A stretch of 13,004 nucleotides of DNA from Paracoccaceae bacterium. Its GTDB lineage: Bacteria; Pseudomonadota; Alphaproteobacteria; Rhodobacterales; Rhodobacteraceae. Positions within the stretch are counted from its first letter, which is position 1, and each line of letters begins with the position of its first letter. The stretch covers positions 1 through 13,004 of the forward strand of contig JALQYS010000209.1 in the NCBI GenBank assembly GCA_023254015.1. Direction: 5' to 3'. Positions 1-5,489 of the stretch are shown here, one piece after another. Both the position numbers and the translations under genes were made by a program. The notes under the pieces were generated by a model, which was given only the letters and a program-made list of their open reading frames with translations, made no database searches and had not been told where the DNA came from.

Positions 1-415
1 TCGGCGCGCGGTTGGTGGCCGATTTGAACTGCAGGTTGCCCCAGCCGCCATTGCCGCCCTTGGCCAGAAGCACCCGCTGCCCGGGTTCGGTCAGGTCGGC
101 GATCACCGTCTCTTCATCCTCGTCGATGATCTCGGTGCCCAAGGGCACCTTCATCACGATGTCATCACCCGACCGGCCGGTTTTCTGGTTGCCCATGCCG
201 GGTTGGCCCGACTTGGCAAAGAAATGCTGCTGATAGCGATAGTCGATCAGCGTGTTCAGCCCTTCGACCGCCTCGGCCCAGACGCTGCCGCCATGGCCGC
301 CATCCCCGCCATCGGGCCCGCCGAATTCGATGAACTTTTCGCGCCGGAACGAAACGCAGCCAGCCCCGCCGCCGCCCGAACGGATATAGACTTTGGCAAG
401 GTCAAGGAATTTCAT
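1..415 (-). CDS. obgE: GTPase Obg (CgtA), N-terminal part, cut by window edge
   Basis: Obg is an essential ribosome-associated GTPase involved in 50S subunit assembly and stress control. Only the first 138 residues are in the window. They match the glycine-rich Obg fold: the protein opens MKFLDLAKVYIRSGGGG, followed by FRREKFIEFGGPDGGDGGHGG and later DYRYQQHF and AKGGNGGWGN. These are hallmark segments of the family's N-terminal domain. The G domain and C-terminus lie off the left edge. The ATG at 413-415 gives exactly the conserved family N-terminus, although no clear Shine-Dalgarno precedes it. It sits downstream of rplU, rpmA and a GNAT gene on the same strand, the usual alphaproteobacterial arrangement. 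A weak promoter candidate at 448-476 could give it a transcript of its own. The identification is very secure. Confidence 0.96.
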   Translation of the reverse strand, partial: MKFLDLAKVYIRSGGGGAGCVSFRREKFIEFGGPDGGDGGHGGSVWAEAVEGLNTLIDYRYQQHFFAKSGQPGMGNQKTGRSGDDIVMKVPLGTEIIDEDEETVIADLTEPGQRVLLAKGGNGGWGNLQFKSATNRAP

Positions 416-447
416 CTTGGTCGCTTTCAGAAGGGTCGCCGGCACAG

Positions 448-476
448 GCGATAGAGGACAAATCCCCAAGGCTCAA
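448..476 (-). promoter_or_regulatory. candidate sigma70-type promoter for obgE
   Basis: Read on the minus strand, TTGAGC (471-476) is followed after exactly 17 bases by TATCGC (448-453), 32 bases before the obgE start codon. The -35 box matches consensus at 4 of 6 positions and the -10 box at 3 of 6. The spacing is ideal but the boxes are weak, so this is a candidate only. It lies in the 177-base gap between the GNAT gene and obgE, which has no other recognisable gene. Confidence 0.3.
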
Positions 477-592
477 GCACAAGCTGCACAGCCCTTGCGG
501 CTTTCAAAAACGCAGGGGGCCTTGCCCGCCCAGTCACCCCGCCGCAGGACTTTCCCGCGAAGAGGCCCGGAACGGGCAACGATGAGCGCAGC

Positions 593-1153
593 TTACGCCA
601 GCTTGCGGATATAGGTCCAGGTCGGAACCCGGGCATTGCGGGCGATCGAAAAGGTCTCGGCATCGCCCAGATACTCGAACCCGCAATTGGTCAGGACCCG
701 GGCCGAGCCGGGATTGTCCTGAAACACCTCGGCAAAATAGGTCCGGTCGCGCAGCGGGTTGGCCTCGACCAGCCCGCGCACCGCCTCCGAGGCGATGCCG
801 GTGTTCCACATCTGCGGCGCCACCCAATAGCCGATTTCGGATTGCCCCAGGCCACTGCGGCCCGGCTCCATGGGTTTCAGGCTGATGACGCCCAGCAATT
901 CCGACAACCCGCTGGCCGACCCGTCGATGGCCCAGATCGTGCCGCGCGTCTCGCCCGACATGGCCCGGGCGATGAAGGCCTCGGTCGCGCCGGGCGGCAA
1001 GGGATGCGGGATCGACCGCGTGCTCTGTGCCACGCGTGCATCGCCCGCATACAGCTGGCAAAGCCCGGCATCGGATTTCCTCAGCGGGCGCAGCACGAAC
1101 CGGCCCGCGCTGATGCTGTCAACGGGTTTGCCTTCAATCAGATCAAAACTCAT
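593..1153 (-). CDS. GNAT-family N-acetyltransferase (RimJ/RimL type)
   Basis: Predicted cytosolic acetyl-CoA-dependent N-acyltransferase of 186 residues. The layout is that of RimJ/RimL-like GNATs: an N-terminal strand (AGRFVLRPLRKSDA), a central segment (GTIWAIDG, then LLGVISLKP), the strand-turn EIGYWVAPQMWNTGIASEA containing the acetyl-CoA loop region, and a C-terminal NPGSARVLTNCGFEYLG helix-strand pair typical of the family. The substrate cannot be read from the sequence; N-terminal acetylation of a ribosomal protein is a guess from the rplU-rpmA-obgE context. I chose the ATG at 1151-1153 because GGAGG lies six bases upstream; an in-frame upstream extension lacks both a good ribosome site and family homology. 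rtcB ends 91 bases upstream, with a hairpin in the gap. Confidence 0.88.
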   Translation of the reverse strand: MSFDLIEGKPVDSISAGRFVLRPLRKSDAGLCQLYAGDARVAQSTRSIPHPLPPGATEAFIARAMSGETRGTIWAIDGSASGLSELLGVISLKPMEPGRSGLGQSEIGYWVAPQMWNTGIASEAVRGLVEANPLRDRTYFAEVFQDNPGSARVLTNCGFEYLGDAETFSIARNARVPTWTYIRKLA

Positions 1154-1198
1154 GACGCCCTCCAGAACGCCGCTCGGGATCATCCCGCGCTTCAATGC

Positions 1199-1227
1199 CC
1201 TGCCCCTTCCATGTGGGAAGGGACAGG
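1199..1227 (-). terminator. intercistronic hairpin between rtcB and the GNAT gene
   Basis: A 7-bp perfect stem, CCCTTCC/GGAAGGG with loop ATGTG, is extended by four outer pairs (CCTG/CAGG) across one mismatch. It starts 17 bases after the rtcB stop codon. No T-tract follows on the minus strand, so it may be a weak terminator, an mRNA stabiliser or a processing site rather than an intrinsic terminator. Confidence 0.4.
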
Positions 1228-1244
1228 ATCGATGTCAAAACCCG

Positions 1245-2648
1245 TCACGCCGGACGGGCTGCCCTTTCGCGTGCCCTGGCGACGGCTTTCAGTCGCCAGG
1301 GCGCATCACGTTCCCAATCCCCGGCCATGATGCAGCCAAAAGGATGAATTTCGTCCACCACGTCTGCCAGATCAAAGCGACGCATTTGCGACCGGACCGT
1401 GGCCGCCGGCTTGTAGGCCGAGGGCAGTTCGGACAAGTCGATATGCCCCGACCAGAAGCGCGCATCCAGCCCGGCGGTTTCGCGCGCGAACACCGCTTTT
1501 TCGTCCTGCGCCCCAAGGCCGCGCTTGTGGGCAGACCGCGACAGGTTGCGCCCCGCCCCATGCGGCGCAAAGCCAAGGTTGCGGCCCGTTGCCTGCCCCC
1601 GGATCAAGAGCACGGGTTCGGCCATGTTCAGGGGCACGATCTGCACACCCGAGGTATCGGGCAGAAAATCGCTGTCCACAGGGGTTGCCCCCTTGGCATG
1701 ATAGAACAGATCGCCTCGCCGGAAGACGAAGTTGTGTTCGTTCCAGAACCGCTCTTTCATCTTGGCCCCGGTTGCCAGCGTCACCGCCTGATGAATGGCG
1801 TCGTGGTTCGCCTTGGTCCAGCGGCGGATCAGTTGCAGCGCCTCCCAATAGGCCACGCCTTCCGGGCTGTCGGCCGGGATCCAGGCGTTGTCCTTATGGG
1901 TGGCGGGGGACAGGTCCTTGCGGAAGTTGTCCGCCGCGCGCATCCCCGCCGCGTAAAGCCCCGCCCCCGCCCCGCGAGAGCCGTGGTGCGTGACCAGACA
2001 GACCGTGCCCTTGGCCGCAGACCGCCCGACAAAGGCAAAATGGTTGCCGTCGCCCTGCGTGCCCATATGCTCGACCGCCGCGCGCAATATCTTGTCATCG
2101 TTCAGAAAGCGGTTGGTCCGGAACGCATCCAGAAGGTCAAGCGAGACCGTATAGCGCCGCCCGTTCGCCCGCCCGCCCGGCCCGAAATGGGTGGCGGCAT
2201 GGACGGCATCCAGCACTGCGGCCGGATCGGCCTCGGCGAATTCGGTCAGCATGACCGAACAGCAGATGTCGGCCGAATGGAAACCGGGGTGGATGGCGTT
2301 TTCAGCCACAACCACACCCCCGACCGGGATCGTGCCCGACGGCCCCGCCGGGCAGGCATCGGGCATCACCGCCCCGGCTCGCACCGTGGGCGTGCGCATC
2401 ACCGCCTCCATCGTGGCCGTCACGGCAGCGACATTGGCGCTCTCGGTCTCATCCTCGGCTTCGACGTTCAGCGCGAAGGCGGGCGGATTGTCCTGCAAGG
2501 GCAGATAGGGCGCAGGCCGGTTCGCGGCGACATAGGCGCGCAGCGCCTCACCCTGCAATCCCTGCGCCCGGACATGCTCCAGCGCCACCCCAAGGGCGGG
2601 CCCTTGCGGAAAACAAAGATCGATCAAGTCTTTACCAGTGACAGTCAT
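1245..2648 (-). CDS. rtcB: RtcB-family RNA ligase
   Basis: RtcB joins RNA 2',3'-cyclic phosphate (or 3'-phosphate) ends to 5'-OH ends using GTP and Mn2+. The product is 467 residues, in the range of bacterial RtcB proteins. Family landmarks appear in order: the metal loop ADICCSVM with Asp127 and Cys130; GTQGDGNHF with His203; HHGSRG with His221; NEHNF with His305; and HGAGRNLSR with His363, expected to be the guanylylated histidine. The metal loop is unusual: most relatives have D-I-G-C-G-M, here D-I-C-C-S-V. The ATG at 2646-2648 is chosen because AGGA lies about 8 bases upstream; the in-frame upstream extension runs into the intergenic hairpin zone. It sits between rpmA and a GNAT gene, behind a strong hairpin, so it may be transcribed separately from the ribosomal protein genes. 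No archease or rtcA gene is present here. Confidence 0.93.
   Translation of the reverse strand: MTVTGKDLIDLCFPQGPALGVALEHVRAQGLQGEALRAYVAANRPAPYLPLQDNPPAFALNVEAEDETESANVAAVTATMEAVMRTPTVRAGAVMPDACPAGPSGTIPVGGVVVAENAIHPGFHSADICCSVMLTEFAEADPAAVLDAVHAATHFGPGGRANGRRYTVSLDLLDAFRTNRFLNDDKILRAAVEHMGTQGDGNHFAFVGRSAAKGTVCLVTHHGSRGAGAGLYAAGMRAADNFRKDLSPATHKDNAWIPADSPEGVAYWEALQLIRRWTKANHDAIHQAVTLATGAKMKERFWNEHNFVFRRGDLFYHAKGATPVDSDFLPDTSGVQIVPLNMAEPVLLIRGQATGRNLGFAPHGAGRNLSRSAHKRGLGAQDEKAVFARETAGLDARFWSGHIDLSELPSAYKPAATVRSQMRRFDLADVVDEIHPFGCIMAGDWERDAPWRLKAVARARERAARPA
1273..1302. repeat. 11-bp perfect inverted repeat inside the 3' end of rtcB
   Basis: GCCCTGGCGAC (1273-1283) and GTCGCCAGGGC (1292-1302) are perfect inverted copies separated by an 8-base loop. 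The repeat lies within the last codons of rtcB (encoding the PWRLKAVARA stretch), about 28 bases before the stop codon. A stem of this strength in coding sequence is unexpected by chance, but GC-rich coding DNA produces them occasionally. Any role in 3'-end protection or attenuation is inference. Confidence 0.6.
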
Positions 2649-2715
2649 TTCCTTTTTCCTGACGGTGTCAAAGTGGACCCCGGTTGCCCGAGGCAAGAAA
2701 GACCGGCCCGAAATG

Positions 2716-2747
2716 GAAAGGGGACCGGCCTTGTCGGCCGATCCCCC
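2716..2747 (-). terminator. terminator-like hairpin between rpmA and rtcB
   Basis: On the minus strand the RNA arms GGGGGATCGGCC and GGCCGGTCCCC pair around a GACAA loop, with one bulged G and one wobble pair: about 11 pairs, mostly G-C. A short TTTC follows immediately. It begins 28 bases beyond the rpmA stop. The stem is strong but the U-tract is short, so termination or partial read-through into rtcB are both possible. Confidence 0.6.
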
Positions 2748-2775
2748 GGATGCGATCCCGATATGGGCTTTCGGC

Positions 2776-3045
2776 TTACTCAGCGGCCTCCGCCGCCGGG
2801 AGGACCGAAATGAAAGTGCGGCCTTTGAAGCCCTTCTTGAACGTCACCTTGCCTTCGACGGTGGCAAAGATGGTGTGGTCGCGGCCCATGCCGACGCCCT
2901 CACCCGGGAACCATTCAGTTCCGCGCTGACGCACGATGATGTTGCCCGGAATGGCCGCCTGGCCACCGAACAGCTTGACGCCCAGACGACGGCCCGCGGA
3001 ATCGCGGCCGTTGCGTGAGGAGCCGCCTGCCTTTTTATGTGCCAT
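2776..3045 (-). CDS. rpmA: 50S ribosomal protein L27
   Basis: L27 is a 50S subunit protein whose N-terminal tail reaches the peptidyl transferase centre. The 89-residue product has the normal family length and the characteristic N-terminus MAHKKAGGSSRNGRDS, followed by GRRLGVKLFGG, PGNIIVRQRGT and GMGRDHTIFA. There is no cleavable N-terminal extension of the Firmicutes type. A clear GAGGAG lies about nine bases before the ATG. The gene starts 15 bases after rplU, so the two form one transcription unit. The acidic, alanine-rich C-terminus (AAEAAE) is ordinary for the group. Identification is unambiguous. Confidence 0.98.
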   Translation of the reverse strand: MAHKKAGGSSRNGRDSAGRRLGVKLFGGQAAIPGNIIVRQRGTEWFPGEGVGMGRDHTIFATVEGKVTFKKGFKGRTFISVLPAAEAAE

Positions 3046-3060
3046 GGGGGTGTTCTCCTC

Positions 3061-3447
3061 TTACTTGGTTTCGTGCGCGGCACGGCGGGCGTCGGCGGTG
3101 CCGACAGCAGCCTTGACGCCCGAAGCATCCGCGCCATTCGCCAGGATGTCCGAGACGCGGACGAGCGTCCACTTCTGACGGTGACCTTTGGTGCGCTGCG
3201 ACGAATGCTTACGACGACGCTTCACATAGTGAATGGTCTTTTCGCCCTTGATGTTGTCGATGACGTCGGCCTGAACCGCCGCGCCGGCAACAACCGGGGC
3301 ACCAACGGTCACGGTCTCGCCGCCGACCATCAGAATCTCGTTGAACTGGACTTTTTCGCCAGCGACAGCGTCGATCAGTTCCACGCGCAGGACGTCACCC
3401 GCCCGCACCGTGTACTGCTTTCCGCCGGTCTTGATGACCGCAAACAT
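3061..3447 (-). CDS. rplU: 50S ribosomal protein L21
   Basis: L21 binds 23S rRNA in the large subunit. The 128-residue product starts MFAVIKTGGKQYTV and contains GDVLRVELI, the VIDNIKGEKT strand and the basic signature HYVKRRRKHSSQRTKGHRQ, all diagnostic. The last 25 or so residues (ANGADASGVKAAVGTADARRAAHETK) are an alanine-rich extension beyond the length of the E. coli protein, as seen in other alphaproteobacteria. The ATG at 3445-3447 is preceded by AAGGGA about eight bases upstream. The open frame continues upstream of it without family homology, and the promoter and leader described here argue against a longer start. It is the first gene of the rplU-rpmA unit. Confidence 0.98.
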   Translation of the reverse strand: MFAVIKTGGKQYTVRAGDVLRVELIDAVAGEKVQFNEILMVGGETVTVGAPVVAGAAVQADVIDNIKGEKTIHYVKRRRKHSSQRTKGHRQKWTLVRVSDILANGADASGVKAAVGTADARRAAHETK

Positions 3448-3580
3448 GGGTCTTCCCTTCTGTGTCAACCGCGCCCTGTGGCCCCCCTTGTCGGGTGTTC
3501 CCGGGTTTCCCCGCCTCGGACAGCGCGCCCCTTTCGGGACGAAATGAAAATTGCCCGGAAAGATTCGCACCTTTCCGGGA
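3448..3580 (-). promoter_or_regulatory. structured 5' leader of rplU-rpmA
   Basis: If transcription starts about seven bases downstream of the -10 box, the leader is about 130 bases and begins at or next to a perfect 9-bp hairpin (CCCGGAAAG/CTTTCCGGG, 3554-3579, 8-base loop), followed by CAATTTTCATTTC. Two smaller hairpins follow, each closed by a GAAA (GNRA) tetraloop: 3527-3540 (GTCCC-GAAA-GGGGC, one wobble pair) and 3502-3513 (CGGG-GAAA-CCCG). The pairings are read directly from the sequence. Autoregulation by L21, attenuation, or mRNA 5'-end protection are inferences. Confidence 0.5.
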
Positions 3581-3586
3581 TGTGCG

Positions 3587-3615
3587 CTTATCGGGCGAAC
3601 CGGCAGGTCTGTCAA
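3587..3615 (-). promoter_or_regulatory. promoter of rplU-rpmA
   Basis: On the minus strand a consensus -35 box TTGACA (3610-3615) is followed by exactly 17 bases and then GATAAG (3587-3592), a 4-of-6 match to the -10 consensus. This is the best housekeeping-sigma promoter in the window. It lies 140 bases upstream of the rplU start, and transcription is expected to begin near 3580. Confidence 0.7.
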
Positions 3616-3683
3616 GCGCGGCCGTGCGCAGCCTTGGCAGATTCTGCGCCAGATGGTTCTGCCTACGTCGGGGGCGCGACCGG

Positions 3684-3796
3684 GGGCAAGCGGGCGGATG
3701 CGAGCCTGCGACTTGCCCGCGCGGCCAGAGACCCGCCCCTCCTCGGGCGCGTGCCGCTTCTCGTCGGGCCCCACGACGAGCGGCGCAGCCGACGAG
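3684..3796. terminator. cluster of GC-rich inverted repeats downstream of the propeller-RTX gene
   Basis: Together with the rplU leader and promoter this fills the 364-base gap between rplU and the RTX gene; no credible gene is present. The clearest stem is CTCGTCG/CGACGAG (3760-3766 with 3774-3780), extended outward by GCCG/CGGC to 3753-3784. An alternative partner, CCGACGAG, lies at 3789-3796. A further 7-bp inverted repeat, GGGCAAG/CTTGCCC, lies at 3684-3690 and 3712-3718. No T-tract is visible, so intrinsic termination of the RTX transcript before the rplU promoter is plausible but unproven. Confidence 0.45.
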
Positions 3797-3811
3797 GAGT
3801 GTCGGTCGGCG

Positions 3812-5389
3812 TCAGAACAGGAAATCGGCATCCGTCAGATCCAGCGCTCCATTGCTGATCTTGGTGATCGTCAGGCTTTCCGTTCCGTAGACGATCTCGG
3901 CGCCCTTCAGGGTGCGGGTGATCGTCAGCTCTGCCGCCCCGTAGATCCGCCCCCAGTCGGACAGGTCGATCAGATCCACCCCGTCCTGAAAATCGCCGAT
4001 CCGGTCAACCGCGCCATCGCGCGCCAGCACAAAGACATCCGCCCCCGCACCGCCCAGCATCAGATCGCCGCCTGCGCCATCGTGCAGGTGGTCATCCCCC
4101 GCCCCGCCGCTCAGCGTCTCGGCCTCGGCGCTGCCCATCAGCCGGTCATCCGCCGCCGTGCCAACGGCCGCCCCGCCCCGGGACGGAACCAGATCGCCCA
4201 AGCCGGACAGGTCGATCTCCACCCGGTGCAGGGTTTCGCCGGTGGCATCGGCCAGAAAGACCACTGCCCTGGCCCCGATCACCGCCACCTCGATGCCCGT
4301 GACCGTGGCAATCCCGGCCCCTGTTTCCAGCGCATGGGTCAAGATGGGCGAGAGCCGGCCGTCGGGCAAAAGCTCCAGAACCGTCAGCCCCGCATCGCTG
4401 CCAGCCGCCACCACAAGGGCCCGCCCCCGATAGCCGAAGGCATCCAGCACCGCCACATCTGCAAAGCGCGTCATCCGGTCGTCGATCAGGTGGTCCTCGG
4501 GGAACATCACCCCCATCTCGTTGACCCGCAGCACCGTCACCGATGAGCTCAACGACGAGGCCACCAGCAGGAATTGCGTCCCGCCATGGCGCACCGTTGC
4601 CAGATCGGCCGGGCCGCCCAGCGGCAGCCCATCGGCCGCGCCCAGCGCATCAACCAGCACCGCCCGCCCCCCCGCATCGATCTCGAACAGGCTGACGCCA
4701 TGCTCTGCGGCGGAAATCGCCGCCAGAAAGCTGCGGCCGCCAAGGTCAAACGCCGCCAGATCGGCGACATCGGCCAGATAGGACTTGGCGCTGTCGGCGA
4801 TGATCGACACAAGCGCGATCTCGCCGCTTTCGCTGACCGAAAAGATCCGCGCGCCGGGCAGACCGCGCTGCGCGACCACCGCAAGGTCAGTGTCCCCACG
4901 CTCAAGAAAGGCCAGCGCCGTCACCCCGAAAAGATAGCCCTGATCGCTGATGGAGCCCTTGGTCAGCCCCGGGGTGCCGCTGCTGTCCAGCTGGGCATGG
5001 CGCATCAGGTTGGCGTGGCTGGCAAAGACATAGGCCCGGTCAGGCCCGACCAGATCCTGCACGGCGATGTCTCCCGACGCCGCGGCCCCGATCACCGGAT
5101 CATCCGGAGCGGGCATCGTGGTGTCGGGGCCAAGCCCCAGAGAGACAAGCCGGCTGTCCCCGCGCGTGGCCATGAGAAGCCGCAGATAGCCCCCCTCCTC
5201 CACCAGCGCCAAGCCATCGGCGATATGCGTGACCCCGAATTCTTCGGCGCCAAGACGAGCCACTGACAGCACCCGCACCTGACCACCCTGACATACACAC
5301 AACCCCACGACCGCCACCCTGTCGGGCAGCCCGGGCAGCAGGGCGGGCAGGTTTGGGGCACGATCACGGCCTTTCGGAAAACTTCGCAT
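3812..5389 (-). CDS. RTX-type secreted protein with N-terminal propeller-like repeats
   Basis: Predicted exported calcium-binding protein of about 525 residues; its substrate or partner is unknown. Residues about 157-395 contain at least four repeats of roughly 50 residues, of the form A-x-x-[hydrophobic run]-x-G-[VL]-[ST]-[VL]-[FL]-E-[IL]...G, for example GVSLFEIDAGG and GLTVLELLPDG, which suggests beta-propeller blades. Residues about 409-453 are an RTX block (GTAADDRLMG, SGGAGDDHL, LGGAGADVFVL), followed by FQDGVDLIDLSDWG and a C-terminal end DADFLF, as in type I secretion substrates. There is no N-terminal signal peptide, consistent with a C-terminal secretion signal. The ATG at 5387-5389 lacks a good Shine-Dalgarno, so the true start may differ by some codons. 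It is divergent from the NIDO-RTX gene, 100 bases away. No exporter gene is adjacent. Confidence 0.82.
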   Translation of the reverse strand: MRSFPKGRDRAPNLPALLPGLPDRVAVVGLCVCQGGQVRVLSVARLGAEEFGVTHIADGLALVEEGGYLRLLMATRGDSRLVSLGLGPDTTMPAPDDPVIGAAASGDIAVQDLVGPDRAYVFASHANLMRHAQLDSSGTPGLTKGSISDQGYLFGVTALAFLERGDTDLAVVAQRGLPGARIFSVSESGEIALVSIIADSAKSYLADVADLAAFDLGGRSFLAAISAAEHGVSLFEIDAGGRAVLVDALGAADGLPLGGPADLATVRHGGTQFLLVASSLSSSVTVLRVNEMGVMFPEDHLIDDRMTRFADVAVLDAFGYRGRALVVAAGSDAGLTVLELLPDGRLSPILTHALETGAGIATVTGIEVAVIGARAVVFLADATGETLHRVEIDLSGLGDLVPSRGGAAVGTAADDRLMGSAEAETLSGGAGDDHLHDGAGGDLMLGGAGADVFVLARDGAVDRIGDFQDGVDLIDLSDWGRIYGAAELTITRTLKGAEIVYGTESLTITKISNGALDLTDADFLF

Positions 5390-5489
5390 GAAATGCCGCG
5401 CATTGAAGGCCCGCCGACGCAGGCCGGATTAACGGCCGGTTCACTCGGCCGGCCCACCCTGAGGCGAAGAACGGACCAGCGAGGATGAC

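Noticed and set aside
870..2813. 647-codon plus-strand open frame opposite rtcB and the GNAT gene
   Set aside because: Antisense to two recognisable proteins; the translation is Arg/Pro/Gly-rich with no domain, and it runs through an intergenic hairpin.
3463..3468. TTGACA close upstream of rplU as a -35 box
   Set aside because: It is only 15 bases before the start codon, leaving no room for a -10 box and transcription start. The TTGACA at 3610-3615 has the correct partner.
3554..3579. Part of a tRNA gene (GTGCGAATC resembles a T-loop)
   Set aside because: No acceptor, D or anticodon arm can be assembled around it on either strand; it is a simple perfect hairpin.
3448..3831. Longer start for rplU adding up to 128 residues
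   Set aside because: The added sequence has no L21 homology and includes the promoter and leader hairpins. The internal ATG has a proper ribosome site and the family N-terminus.
3551..4546. 331-codon plus-strand open frame from the rplU leader into the RTX gene
   Set aside because: Crosses the promoter, terminator-like repeats and the 3' half of a minus-strand gene with clear RTX motifs; no recognisable protein.
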